64,000 bases of DNA, from positions 1 to 64,000 of the forward strand of contig NZ_CDDF01000016.1 of assembly GCF_000819865.1 (NCBI RefSeq), read 5' to 3'. This DNA comes from Aeromonas eucrenophila. Its GTDB lineage: Bacteria > Pseudomonadota > Gammaproteobacteria > Enterobacterales > Aeromonadaceae. Made by a program: the position numbers and the translations under genes. The stretch's first letter is position 1. Every line of letters starts with the position of its first letter. The notes under the pieces were generated by a model. It was given only the letters and a program-made list of their open reading frames with translations, searched no databases and was not told where the DNA came from. This document shows positions 54,581 through 64,000 of this stretch, in pieces.

Positions 54581-55007
54581 GATCGTGATGCTCATGTTGG
54601 GCCGGCGCGCCGGACTCCAGGGTCTCGAGGATGGCGCAGTGCTCGGCCGAGCGCGGGCCACCGCAGCAGATGTTGGAGAGCTCGCGCAGGTTCTCGCGAA
54701 AACGGGTCAGCTCGATGATCTTCTGCTCCACCTGCGCCAGCTTGGCATCGGCCACCGCCTTCACCTCCTGGCAGGTGACGCTGGCCTTGTTGGTGTCCAG
54801 ATCCAGCAGCTCGCCTATGTCGGCGAGGGAGAAGCCCACCGACTTGGCGCGGATGATAAATTCAAGCCGTCGCCTGTCCTGCTCGCCATAGACGCGGTAG
54901 CCGGAGTCGTTGCGCAGACCCGGTGAGAGCAACCCGTTCTTCTCGTAAAAGCGCAGGGTATCCGCTTTGACTCCGCATGCCTTGGCCAGTTCTCCGATCC
55001 GATACAT
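54570..55007 (-). CDS. zntR: MerR-family zinc-responsive regulator ZntR
   Basis: MerR-type regulator (145 aa) resembling E. coli ZntR, activator of the zinc exporter gene zntA. The helix-turn-helix is MYRIGELAKACGVKADTLRFYE in outline. The zinc-site cysteines match ZntR: TCQEVK (about 81), NICCGG (about 117), and EHCAIL (about 126). The C-terminus is His-rich (HEHHDHEH). The frame is open to 55136, but MYRIGELA starts the family. The target zntA is not in this window. Confidence 0.9.
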   Translation of the reverse strand: MYRIGELAKACGVKADTLRFYEKNGLLSPGLRNDSGYRVYGEQDRRRLEFIIRAKSVGFSLADIGELLDLDTNKASVTCQEVKAVADAKLAQVEQKIIELTRFRENLRELSNICCGGPRSAEHCAILETLESGAPAQHEHHDHEH

Positions 55008-55420
55008 GTCCGCTCTCCCGCCGGCGTTGGTACTCAATATAAACCGGCTACCACTATCACTCCTTTGCTCGTCGATTGCCAGCCAAAGGCAGGAAAGCAG
55101 TAGATAACGAGGTCCCGCCCGGTCATTTCCAATCAAAACACTGAAAAGACAAACGTTTCGCCAAATACAGCCAGAAAACGTTTAACACCGCACCGCAAAA
55201 GGCTTCGTCGTGTTAAAAAATCCACCACGGCTCACATTTTCTGTGTAGAATACGCGCCCACAAGAGAGCGTCGCGTCAAGCGGGTATTTCCTAAAATACT
55301 CTTGCCCAGTGCCGGTGAGAGTGCTTTGCGAAATCCCCCACTTCCATTTATTTGGGGACTCTCTGTGTTGAGCCTCGCCTCCCATGGAACGGTCCCCGTT
55401 ATGCTGAGGACGATAGTGTG
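55008..55420. promoter_or_regulatory. purHD promoter region with PurR-like box
   Basis: 413 bases between divergent zntR and purH. AGACAAACGTTTCGCC (55147-55162) matches the PurR consensus at about 13 of 16 positions; purHD is a PurR target in E. coli. A -10-like TAGAAT (55246-55251) is followed by a leader of about 165 bases with short inverted repeats but no recognised riboswitch. The box-to-promoter distance (about 85 bases) is long, so another promoter may exist. Confidence 0.5.
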
Positions 55421-57013
55421 ATGGAACAAGCTCGACCCATTCGCCGTGCGCTGCTGAGTGTGTCTGACAAGACCGGCATCCTGGAATTTGCCGAGGCTCT
55501 CGTTGAGCGTGGCGTTGCCCTGCTCTCCACCGGTGGCACCGCCAAGCTGCTTGCCGAGGCGGGTCTGCCGGTGACCGAGGTCTCCGACTACACCGGATTC
55601 CCCGAGATGATGGACGGCCGGGTCAAGACCCTGCATCCCAAGGTGCACGGTGGCATTCTCGGCCGCCGCGATCGGGATGACGCCATCATGGCCCAGCACG
55701 CTATCTCCCCCATCGACATGGTTGTCGTCAACCTCTATCCCTTCGCCGCCACCGTCGCCAAGCCAGGCTGTACCCTGGAAGACGCGGTCGAGAACATCGA
55801 CATCGGTGGCCCGACCATGGTGCGCTCTGCCGCCAAGAACCACAAAGACGTGACCATCGTCGTCAAGGCCGCCGACTACGGCCGGGTGATCGCCGAGATG
55901 GACGGCAACGGCAACAGTCTGCGCCTGGCGACCCGCTTCGATCTCGCCATCGCGGCCTTCGAGCACACCGCCGCCTACGACGGCATGATCGCCAACTACT
56001 TCGGTACCCTGGTACCGAGCTACGGCGACAACAAGGAGGGCGACGCCGAGTCCCGCTTCCCGCGCACCTTCAACAGCCAGTTCGTCAAGAAGCAGGACAT
56101 GCGCTACGGCGAGAACAGCCATCAGGCCGCCGCCTTCTATGCCGAGGAGCAGGCCGCTCCGGGTTCGGTGGCGAGCGCCATCCAGCTGCAGGGCAAGGCC
56201 CTCTCCTACAACAACATCGCCGACACCGATGCGGCGCTGGAATGCGTGAAGGAGTTCAGCGAGCCGGCCTGCGTCATCGTCAAACACGCCAACCCCTGCG
56301 GCGTGGCCATAGGTGACGACCTGCTCAGCGCCTACGAGCGCGCCTGGCAGACCGACCCCACCTCCGCCTTCGGCGGCATCATCGCCTTCAACCGTGAACT
56401 GGACGGCGCCACCGCCGCCGCCATCGTCGAGCGCCAGTTTGTGGAGGTGATCATCGCCCCCAGCGTCAGCGAAGAGGCTCGCGCCGCCGTGGCGGCCAAG
56501 CAGAACGTACGCCTGCTGGAATGCGGCCAGTGGACCGCGCCGGCGCAAGGCTTTGATCTCAAGCGCGTCAACGGCGGCCTGCTGGTGCAGGAGCGCGATC
56601 TGGGCATGGTCACGCTCGGGGATCTGAAGGTCGTCAGCAAGCGCCAGCCCACCGAAGCTGAGCTCAAAGATCTGCTGTTCTGCTGGAAAGTCGCCAAGTT
56701 CGTCAAATCCAACGCCATCGTCTACGCCAAAGACGGCCAGACCATAGGCGTCGGCGCCGGCCAGATGAGCCGGGTCTACTCTGCCAAGATCGCCGGCATC
56801 AAGGCTGAGGATGAAGGGCTGACAGTGGCGGGCTCCGTCATGGCTTCCGACGCCTTCTTCCCGTTCCGCGACGGCATCGATGCCGCCGCCGCCGCCGGTA
56901 TCGCCTGCGTCATCCAGCCGGGTGGCTCGATGCGGGATCAGGAGGTGATCGACGCCGCCGACGAGCACGGCATGTGCATGCTGTTCACCAACATGCGCCA
57001 CTTCCGCCACTGA
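55421..57013 (+). CDS. purH: bifunctional AICAR formyltransferase/IMP cyclohydrolase
   Basis: PurH (530 aa) performs the last two steps of IMP synthesis. The N-terminal IMP cyclohydrolase begins [20 protein letters not shown] in outline with [14 protein letters not shown] and [18 protein letters not shown]; the C-terminal transformylase has [16 protein letters not shown] with the catalytic Lys-His, and [13 protein letters not shown]. The in-frame ATG at 55352 is upstream, but 55421 starts the family sequence. purD follows. Confidence 0.97.
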   Translation: MEQARPIRRALLSVSDKTGILEFAEALVERGVALLSTGGTAKLLAEAGLPVTEVSDYTGFPEMMDGRVKTLHPKVHGGILGRRDRDDAIMAQHAISPIDMVVVNLYPFAATVAKPGCTLEDAVENIDIGGPTMVRSAAKNHKDVTIVVKAADYGRVIAEMDGNGNSLRLATRFDLAIAAFEHTAAYDGMIANYFGTLVPSYGDNKEGDAESRFPRTFNSQFVKKQDMRYGENSHQAAAFYAEEQAAPGSVASAIQLQGKALSYNNIADTDAALECVKEFSEPACVIVKHANPCGVAIGDDLLSAYERAWQTDPTSAFGGIIAFNRELDGATAAAIVERQFVEVIIAPSVSEEARAAVAAKQNVRLLECGQWTAPAQGFDLKRVNGGLLVQERDLGMVTLGDLKVVSKRQPTEAELKDLLFCWKVAKFVKSNAIVYAKDGQTIGVGAGQMSRVYSAKIAGIKAEDEGLTVAGSVMASDAFFPFRDGIDAAAAAGIACVIQPGGSMRDQEVIDAADEHGMCMLFTNMRHFRH

Positions 57014-57118
57014 TGAGACGGGCCGCCACAAGCGGCCCTCTTTCCAACGAACTATTTCAACTGACTGGTTTGCACCTGCAAATGCAGTGGGTTATCACGA
57101 ATAGAAGCGAGCGAGACG

Positions 57119-58408
<1,290 letters not shown>

Positions 58409-58436
58409 CCGGGCACTCGTCTCAAGCTGAACATCA

Positions 58437-58455
58437 GGGCCTGCGGGCCCTTTTT
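58437..58455 (+). terminator. terminator of purHD
   Basis: GGGCCTGCGGGCCC hairpin with T5, 30 bases past the purD stop. Confidence 0.85.
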
Positions 58456-58753
58456 GCTGCCCCCAGCGAGGCTGCCATAGCCCCTTCAAGGGCCCGGATC
58501 ACGGCCGTTCCCCCCTGTGCCGCCCCGTTGTTGCATGGTTGCATGTCGCCGACGATCGCCGCCGGGTCTGACCGTCTTCCCCTGTTTTTGCGCTGCGCGG
58601 CTACATGCCATCAGCACAATGCACACATTTCGTCACAATTGGTCGCACTTTATCCATACAATTGCCTCGCTTTCGTGGCATCATGCTGCATGATACCGCA
58701 CTCAAATGAGTGCCATAAGAAACTGCAATGTCGTGACCTCATAAGGAAATCCC
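58456..58753. other. intergenic region upstream of cybC
   Basis: About 300 bases with no gene. It contains TTGCATGGTTGCATG, a short direct repeat, and near the cytochrome gene a Shine-Dalgarno AAGGAAA. No clear -35/-10 pair or FNR-type TTGAT-N4-ATCAA site is visible. Confidence 0.45.
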
Positions 58754-59128
58754 ATGTTGAAAACTGTGCGCCCCCTGCTGTTGCCCCTGATGTTCGGCCT
58801 GATGGCCCTGCCTGCCATGGCCGGCGATCTGGAGCAGCCGATGAAGAATATCGGCTTCAACTACAAGCAGGCCGTCAAGGCTGACGATGCCGCCACCATG
58901 GAGAAACACATCAAGGAGATGAAGGCCCAGCTCGACATCGCCAAAGAGAAGAACATGCCGACCGCCAAGAAAGAGAAGTTCCTGGAAGGCATGAACGAGG
59001 TGCAGACCGAGCTGGATGCCAGCCTGGCGGCGCTGCAGGCCGGTGATCAGGAGAAGGCCCGCGCTCACCTGGCCAAGATCAACGACCTGAAGAAGGAGTA
59101 CCACACCTATGCCAAGCAGAAGGGCTAA
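58754..59128 (+). CDS. cybC: cytochrome b562
   Basis: Soluble periplasmic cytochrome b562 (124 aa): signal peptide cleaved after AMAG near residue 23, then a four-helix bundle. The heme ligands are expected to be the Met in LEQPMKNIG (mature residue about 7) and the His in KKEYHTYAKQ near the end; both are present. The length is that of the family. Its last codons overlap the start of the membrane cytochrome b gene by 20 bases. Confidence 0.93.
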   Translation: MLKTVRPLLLPLMFGLMALPAMAGDLEQPMKNIGFNYKQAVKADDAATMEKHIKEMKAQLDIAKEKNMPTAKKEKFLEGMNEVQTELDASLAALQAGDQEKARAHLAKINDLKKEYHTYAKQKG

Positions 59129-59660
59129 TCCCTTTCGCTGGGATGCGCTGGTCCGCCTCACCCACTGGGGGGTGGCGGCCGCCTGTGTCGCCAACCTCTG
59201 GTTCAACGAAGCCGGGGAGACCTGGCACGAACGGCTCGGCTATCTGGCCATCATTCTGATCAGTGTCCGGCTGGGCTGGGGCCTCTCCTTTGCGCGGGGT
59301 CATGCCCGTCTGAGTGCCCTCATCCCGAACCGGGCCGAGTTCCACCAGCAGGCGGCGGCGCTGCGCGAGCGCACCCCTCCCGCCCCCGGCCATCACGGCA
59401 GCGGCAAGCTGGCGGTCTGGGCACTCTGGCTGATCATCCTGGCCACCGCCGGCAGCGGCTGGTTCCAGAACACCGAGATGGGCTTCGAGCTCGGCGCCGA
59501 TGACTGGCACGAGTGGTGTACCTGGGCGCTGCAGGCCATGATAGCCCTGCACCTGTGCGCCATCGTCTATACCTCCTGGCGCCAGCGCAACAACCTGGTC
59601 GCGCGCATGCTGCCGACGCGCCGCCGCGCAACCCCGGCCCGGCAAGAAACTCATTCCTGA
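59109..59660 (+). CDS. membrane cytochrome b (cytochrome b561/b6-type domain)
   Basis: A 183-aa integral membrane protein with four hydrophobic segments (about 16-32, 38-55, 100-118, 138-156). Paired histidines suit heme b binding: LTHWGVAAACV and EAGETWHERLGYLAI in the first half, ADDWHEWCTWALQAMIALHLCAIVYTSW in outline in the second. This resembles the Ni/Fe-hydrogenase-type b-cytochromes. Its start overlaps cybC, so the two are coupled; electron transfer to cytochrome b562 is inferred from that. Confidence 0.85.
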   Translation: MPSRRANPFRWDALVRLTHWGVAAACVANLWFNEAGETWHERLGYLAIILISVRLGWGLSFARGHARLSALIPNRAEFHQQAAALRERTPPAPGHHGSGKLAVWALWLIILATAGSGWFQNTEMGFELGADDWHEWCTWALQAMIALHLCAIVYTSWRQRNNLVARMLPTRRRATPARQETHS

Positions 59661-60002
59661 GCCAGACGGGCACCCACTCCGGGTGCTCGTTCCATTATCC
59701 CGCCAGCCTGATGCCATCTTGCATGGTCAGGCATGGCGTCCTCCCTCCCCCTCTGAATATGCCCCAGGCTTTCGCAAGCCAACCCTTTACCGAGATGGCA
59801 CAAATGTCCGATCAGGGTCTCAATACAGCCTTTCGATAAGCCTCATATGAAAGCATTTTCATTCACAGTTCTTAACTAAATCCCGCTGTTCGATTTTCAA
59901 CCATTTCGATTTCATGAATGCTACTGACCGAACGAGGTTGTTCGTCGTCCGTTCGAGACTCAGGCAGTGATAACCAATAACAAAGTCGAAGGGAAAATCG
60001 TC
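59661..60002. other. intergenic region upstream of alpha-amylase
   Basis: 342 bases without a gene. GGGCACCC/GGGTGCTC just after the cytochrome gene is a weak terminator. A G-rich block on the minus strand (near 59740-59755) is only loosely like a MalT box. CGAACGA ... CGTTCG near 59928-59955 forms an imperfect hairpin before the amylase start. No convincing sigma70 promoter. Confidence 0.45.
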
Positions 60003-62579
60003 ATGCACAACACACTGTTTCGAACCGCCCTGCTCGCCGCGGCGCTTGGCTCATTCAGCCACAGCGCCAGCGCCGAAGGGGTCATGGTCCACCTGTTCCA
60101 ATGGAAGTTCAACGACATCGCCAACGAGTGCGAGACCGTGCTCGGGCCCAAGGGGTTCGGGGGCGTCCAGATCACGCCACCGGCCGAGCACAAGCAGGGC
60201 AGCGAGTACTGGTGGACCGTCTACCAGCCCGTCAGCTTCAAGAACTTCAACAGCTTCGGCGGTAGCGAGGCGGAGCTCAAGAGCATGATCGCCCGCTGCA
60301 ACGCCGCCGGGGTCAAGATCTATGCCGATGCCGTCTTCAACCAGCTCGCCTCCGGCACAGGTACCGCCACCGGCGGCGGCAACTACAACTCGGGTCAGTT
60401 CCAATATCCCCAGTTCGGCTACAACGACTTCCACCACAGCGGTGACATCACCAACTACGGCGACAGCAACAACGTCTGGAACGGCGCCCTCTACGGCATG
60501 CCGGATCTGAACACCGGCTCCGTCTACGTGCAGGATCAGATAGCCACCTACATGAAGACCCTGCTCGGCTGGGGGGTTGCCGGTTTTCGAGTCGATGCGG
60601 CCAAACACATGGCCCCGAGCGAGGTGAAGGCAATCCTCGACAAGGCGGGCAGCCCCAAGGCCTACCTAGAGGTGATAGGCGCCGGCGGTGAGTCCGCCGA
60701 GATCCAGCCCAACCGTTACACCTATATCGACAGGGTCACCGACTTCAAATACGGCACCAGTCTGGCCGCCAACTTCAACGGCCAGATCAAGAACCTCAAG
60801 ACCCTGGGCGAGAGCTGGGGCCTGCTCCCCTCCGACAAGTCCTTCATCTTCGTGGTCAACCACGACCGCGAACGCGGCCACGGTGGCGGCGGCATGCTCA
60901 CCTTCATGAACGGCGCCCGCTATGAGCTGGCCAACGTCTTCATGATGGCCTGGCCCTATGGCTGGAAGCAGGTGATGTCGGGCTATCGCTTCGCCGACAT
61001 GGGCAAATACGAGACCGACAAGGGGGCGCCCGGCAGCACGCCTTGCTCCGACAGCCAGTGGAACTGCGAGCAGCGCCGCCCGGCCATCATGAACATGGCC
61101 CTGTTCAACAACCGCACCGAGGGCACGGCGGTCAGCAACTGGTGGGATAACGGCAACAACCAGATCGCCTTTAGCCGGGGTGACAAGGGCTTCGTCGCCA
61201 TCAACAACGAGAGCGGCAACCTGGTGGCCTCGGTGCAGACCAGCCTGCCGGCCGGCGAGTATTGCAACATCCTGAGTGGCAACGACTACTGCAGCGGCGC
61301 CTACATCACAGTCGACGGCAGCGGCAAGGCCAACCTGAACCTCGCCGGCATGAAGGCCGCCGCCATCCTGGCCGGCTGCACCAAGGCCAGCCCCTGTGGC
61401 GGGACCACCCTGCCTGGCAACAAGTTCAGCAGCATGAACCTGCGCGGCACCCACAATGCCTGGGGCAATACCCCCATGACAGTCGATACCAACCGCGTCT
61501 GGTCCGCCACCGTCAACCTGACCGGCGCCGGTGATGCCACCGGAGCCCAGCGCGTCAAATTCGACGTCTTCGGCAACTGGACCGAAAACTACGGCGACAA
61601 CGAGGGGGATGGTATCGCCGACAAGAGCAGCACCAAGGACATCTTCATCAGCGGCGCCGGCCAGTATCGCATCTCCCTCAAGGAGAGCGATCTCAGCTAC
61701 CAGATCTCCCCGCTGAACGACAACCAGGCCCCTGTCGCCGTCCTCTCTCCCAAGACCATCAGCGTCAAGCTGGGTGAGAGCGTGGTGTTCGACGCCTCCG
61801 CCTCCAGCGACGATGCCGGTGTGCTGAGCTACACTTGGTCCACCGGTGGCAGCGCCAAGACAGAGACTGTGCTGTTCGATGCCCTGGGGACCCGCACCAT
61901 CACGGTCACCGTCACCGACGCCGAGGGGCTGACCGCCAGTGCCAGCGCCACGGTAACCGTCACCGACAGCAACGGCGCCTACAACAGCGTGCTGCCGACC
62001 CTGAGCTTCCGTGGCACTCCCAACGGCTGGGGAACGCTTGCCATGACGCTGGTCGCCGACAACCAGTGGGAAGCGCTGGTCAGCTTCGACGGCCAGACCA
62101 ATCAGCGCTTCAAGTTCGACGTCAAGGGAGACTGGACCCAGAACTACGGTGACAACAACAAGGACGGCATCGCCAATCTCGCTGGCAATGACATCACCAC
62201 CACGGTCATTGGTCAGTACAGAGTGCGCTTCAACGACCAGACCCTGGCCTACAGCCTGACCCCGGTCAGCGTCGGCTATGCGAAGACCTTCCCCAGCCTG
62301 AACATCCGTGGCACCCCCAACAACTGGGGCTCCACCCCCATGACCCTAGTGGGGGATCATCTGTGGCAGGGGAGCCTGGCCTTCACCGGCAGCGGTGATG
62401 CCAACGGGGCTCAGCGCTTCAAGTTCGACGTCAAGGGAGACTGGACCCAGAACTACGGCGACACCAACAAGGACGGCGTGGCCGAATCGGCAGGGGCTGA
62501 CATCACCACCACCCTGGTCGGCACCTATGTGGTGCGCTTCAACGACCAGACCCTGGCCTACAGCCTGAGCGCCCAATAA
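60003..62579 (+). CDS. secreted multidomain alpha-amylase (GH13)
   Basis: An 858-aa endo-acting starch hydrolase. Signal peptide (cleaved near ASAE, residue 24), then a GH13 catalytic domain (about 25-460) with Asp198 nucleophile (GFRVDAAKH), Glu223 acid/base (AYLEVIG), and Asp288 stabiliser (VNHDRERGHG); these segments resemble chloride-dependent animal-type amylases. Then three similar ~95-residue modules starting near 474, 664 and 762 (RGTHNAWG, RGTPNGWG, RGTPNNWG, each with YGD followed by Asn/Asp-rich sequence), and a PKD domain (575-660) between the first and second. The modules are probably starch-binding. No Shine-Dalgarno is strong. Confidence 0.93.
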   Translation: MHNTLFRTALLAAALGSFSHSASAEGVMVHLFQWKFNDIANECETVLGPKGFGGVQITPPAEHKQGSEYWWTVYQPVSFKNFNSFGGSEAELKSMIARCNAAGVKIYADAVFNQLASGTGTATGGGNYNSGQFQYPQFGYNDFHHSGDITNYGDSNNVWNGALYGMPDLNTGSVYVQDQIATYMKTLLGWGVAGFRVDAAKHMAPSEVKAILDKAGSPKAYLEVIGAGGESAEIQPNRYTYIDRVTDFKYGTSLAANFNGQIKNLKTLGESWGLLPSDKSFIFVVNHDRERGHGGGGMLTFMNGARYELANVFMMAWPYGWKQVMSGYRFADMGKYETDKGAPGSTPCSDSQWNCEQRRPAIMNMALFNNRTEGTAVSNWWDNGNNQIAFSRGDKGFVAINNESGNLVASVQTSLPAGEYCNILSGNDYCSGAYITVDGSGKANLNLAGMKAAAILAGCTKASPCGGTTLPGNKFSSMNLRGTHNAWGNTPMTVDTNRVWSATVNLTGAGDATGAQRVKFDVFGNWTENYGDNEGDGIADKSSTKDIFISGAGQYRISLKESDLSYQISPLNDNQAPVAVLSPKTISVKLGESVVFDASASSDDAGVLSYTWSTGGSAKTETVLFDALGTRTITVTVTDAEGLTASASATVTVTDSNGAYNSVLPTLSFRGTPNGWGTLAMTLVADNQWEALVSFDGQTNQRFKFDVKGDWTQNYGDNNKDGIANLAGNDITTTVIGQYRVRFNDQTLAYSLTPVSVGYAKTFPSLNIRGTPNNWGSTPMTLVGDHLWQGSLAFTGSGDANGAQRFKFDVKGDWTQNYGDTNKDGVAESAGADITTTLVGTYVVRFNDQTLAYSLSAQ

Positions 62580-62598
62580 GCCGCGGGCGACGAAGCCT

Positions 62599-62634
62599 CC
62601 GATGGCGAGCGGAATCCATGCTGCTCGCCATCGG
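62599..62634 (+). terminator. hairpin after alpha-amylase gene
   Basis: CCGATGGCGAGC/GCTCGCCATCGG, a 12-bp perfect stem 20 bases after the stop; no T run. A second hairpin CACCGGGCC/GGCCCGGTG is at 62666-62690. Confidence 0.6.
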
Positions 62635-62836
62635 AAACTGGCCTGATCCGTCATGATGAAACCCTGTCACCGGGCCTTGGGCCCGGTGACACTTATCTAC
62701 TTACCTTCCGATTCAGATCCCAACAGCCCAACCGAATACTCCTCTGCCTCCTCATACACAGGCCACTTCGCTTGCCCCATTTCCCGCCCGCCGACTCGCA
62801 GGCATACTGGGTCGACATCCCCATGCAGGAGCGCAT

Positions 62837-63307
62837 ATGAAACAGCTGGAAGCCCTCAAGGCCGAGGGAAGGATTGAAGAGGCCCGCCAACACGGCCTGC
62901 TGCAGCTCGTGGAGCACCCGCAGCACGCAGAGCTGCACTACGAGGTGGCCGGTCTGCACGATAATCTGGGTCGCGAGACTCAGGCCATTCCCCTCTATCA
63001 GAAGGCCATCGCTCTGGGATTGAGTGAAGCCTCGCTGCGTGGTGCCTGGCTGGGCCTTGGCAGCTCCTATCGCAGCACAGGGCAGTATGCCGAGGCACTG
63101 GCCGCCTTCGAGCAGGGGCAGGCCCACTTCCCCGAGGCCAACGAGTTCAGGGTGTTTGGTGCCATGGCCCGCTACAACCTGGGACAGCACAAGGAGGGAA
63201 TGGAGACGCTGCTGGGGGTACTGGCGGAGACCACGGCGGATCCCGCCCTCGTCACCTACAGGCGCGCCATGGCGCTCTACGCCGAGGATCTGGACAGGCG
63301 CTGGTGA
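62837..63307 (+). CDS. tetratricopeptide-repeat protein
   Basis: A 156-aa soluble protein built of TPR-like helix pairs; ALHY..., AIPLYQKAIALGL, and YAEALAAFEQGQAHFP show the TPR pattern of Gly/Ala and Tyr/Pro positions. Family members are scaffolds. No partner can be named. The start follows AGGAG within 8 bases. Confidence 0.85.
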   Translation: MKQLEALKAEGRIEEARQHGLLQLVEHPQHAELHYEVAGLHDNLGRETQAIPLYQKAIALGLSEASLRGAWLGLGSSYRSTGQYAEALAAFEQGQAHFPEANEFRVFGAMARYNLGQHKEGMETLLGVLAETTADPALVTYRRAMALYAEDLDRRW

Positions 63308-63320
63308 GACGCCAGAAACG

Positions 63321-63349
63321 ACAAAGCCGCTCATGATGAGCGGCTTTGT
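63321..63349. terminator. terminator between TPR gene and tRNA
   Basis: ACAAAGCCGCTCAT/ATGAGCGGCTTTGT perfect stem. It can end the TPR transcript or the tRNA transcript on the minus strand. Confidence 0.85.
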
Positions 63350-63356
63350 CTGGATT

Positions 63357-63433
63357 TGGTGGCCCCTGCCCGACTTGAACGTGCGACCAATCGATTATGA
63401 GTCGACTGCTCTAACCAACTGAGCTAAGGGGCC
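63357..63433 (-). tRNA. tRNA-Ile2 (CAT anticodon, lysidine-modified)
   Basis: 77 bases including CCA folding as a cloverleaf: acceptor GGCCCCT/AGGGGCC, D-arm AGCTCAGTTGG, anticodon loop CTCATAA, T-loop TTCAAGT. The acceptor and overall sequence are close to E. coli ileX (Ile2, reading AUA after CAT is changed to LAT by TilS) rather than elongator or initiator Met. The T-stem GCACG/CGGGC has one A-G mismatch. Confidence 0.92.
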
Positions 63434-63538
63434 AGATTGTGCATTTAGCGGCGAGGATTTTTAATTACCTATATAACAATCACTTACAAGCATGACGTGT
63501 ATCATTATGTCTCAGATAGTAACAGGTAGCTTCATTCC
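63434..63538. other. A/T-rich gap between tRNA-Ile2 and integrase
   Basis: About 105 bases, strongly A/T-rich, with no gene. The tRNA promoter (minus strand) should lie here; TTGTAA (about 63485-63490), 16 bases, TAATTA is a poor candidate. Confidence 0.4.
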
Positions 63539-63581
63539 AAGTACACTTGCAAGTACACTTCGAAAATATTGAAGTGCACTT
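63539..63581. repeat. three decamers, candidate integrase arm sites
   Basis: AAGTACACTT at 63539-63548 and 63551-63560 and AAGTGCACTT at 63572-63581. They lie 19-61 bases before the integrase gene, a usual place for arm-type recombinase or excisionase binding sites. Confidence 0.6.
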
Positions 63582-63599
63582 AGCGAGGTTTGCCATCCA

Positions 63600-64000
63600 A
63601 TGCCATTGACTCACAGTGAAGTAAACGCGCTACCCGCGAAAAAGAACCCGTATTTTCAGACTGACGACAATCGCACCCGAGGAGAAGGGAGGTTAGGTGT
63701 ACAGGTATTCCCTAGTGGCACAAAGACCCTGACGTTTCGCTACAGGCGCGATGGGAAGTGGGCATTTATACCGCTTGGCAGCTTCCCAAACCTCACCCTT
63801 GCCGATGCCCGCGAGAAGGCCAAGGCGTTTGGTCAGATGATCCGCGATGGCCTAGACCCCAAAGACGAGCTGGCCCGTCAAGCAAAGGAGCGGGAGCAAG
63901 AAAAGCGGGAGCATGAGCAGCAAGGAACCATTGAGCAGCTATTCAAAAGCTACACCGAGCAGATGAATAAGGATGGCAAGCGCACCTATGAGGCCGTATT
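63600..64000 (+). CDS. tyrosine recombinase/integrase, N-terminal part (partial at window edge)
   Basis: Open frame from ATG 63600 to the window end (133 codons, no stop), too short for the catalytic domain. The N-terminal ~100 residues form the DUF4102/Arm DNA-binding domain: GRLGVQVFPSGTKTLTFRYR, WAFIPLGSFPNLTLADAREKA in outline, and AFGQMIRDGLDPKDE. Then a Lys/Glu-rich linker and EQLFKSYTEQM, the start of the core-binding domain. This is typical of P4-type integrases. It likely belongs to an island or prophage continuing to the right. Confidence 0.9.
   Translation, partial: MPLTHSEVNALPAKKNPYFQTDDNRTRGEGRLGVQVFPSGTKTLTFRYRRDGKWAFIPLGSFPNLTLADAREKAKAFGQMIRDGLDPKDELARQAKEREQEKREHEQQGTIEQLFKSYTEQMNKDGKRTYEAV

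Noticed and set aside
55232-57031. 599-codon open frame antisense to purH
   Set aside because: Shadow of purH; Asp/Gly/His-rich mirror composition.
59735-59760. G-rich block considered as a MalT box for the amylase
   Set aside because: The match to GGGGA(T/G)GAGG needs an inserted base, and it is over 240 bases upstream; not enough to call.

Overview
The window is about 62% GC chromosomal DNA of a gamma-proteobacterium, most likely Aeromonas. The evidence is protein similarity recalled from E. coli and Vibrio, the gene order mrcB-hrpB-thpR-sfsA-dksA-gluQ-pcnB-folK-panB-panC shared with enterics, and a hapR/luxR-type regulator (litR) beside hpt as in vibrios. No database search was run; family names rest on motif and sequence recognition.

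Layout. 1-282: leader and promoter of an rRNA operon whose 16S gene lies off the left edge. 0.5-10.1 kb: erpA, a DUF6776-like gene, clcA, hemL, membrane proteins, lpxT, and a LysR regulator divergent from a two-gene SMR exporter. 10.1-22.9 kb: the conserved block from a VOC gene and mrcB through panC. 22.9-29.1 kb: yadGH transporter, hpt, litR, ubiX, mpl, ppa. 29.1-34.7 kb: two unrecognised secreted proteins, then a ytfJ-zinc-uptake (Zrg-type) cluster behind a Zur-like operator. 34.8-37.6 kb: a TIGR03899-like gene and an Aer-like chemoreceptor. 37.6-42.4 kb: an AT-rich accessory island. 42.4-48.5 kb: sulfate assimilation cysGDNC and qmcA-nfeD. 48.6-63.3 kb: housekeeping and metabolic genes (ydgJ, a Bcr/CflA exporter, rdgB-hemW, arfA, zntR, purHD, a cytochrome b pair, a secreted alpha-amylase, a TPR protein). 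63.3-64.0 kb: tRNA-Ile2 (CAT) followed by the start of a tyrosine-recombinase gene, probably the edge of a second mobile element.

The most notable region is the island between the chemoreceptor and cysC. It carries a Hachiman-type anti-phage pair: hamA (DUF1837 nuclease) and hamB (helicase). hamB is interrupted by one in-frame TAA at 40345-40347, with the reading frame open on both sides, and its helicase motif VI contains a four-unit 9-bp tandem repeat encoding Gly-Arg-Ala. On the far side of the island is a diverged remnant of a cysC 3' end followed by its own terminator, which suggests the island came in at the end of cysC.

Other regulatory signals of interest: an AUU start codon for pcnB with a strong Shine-Dalgarno, as known in E. 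coli; a Zur-like box before ytfJ-zrg; a possible Qrr pairing site and LuxR-family operator in the litR leader; a hairpin inside arfA where the E. coli gene makes a non-stop mRNA; and a 150-bp diverged tandem duplication at the convergent ends of the monooxygenase gene and yadH.
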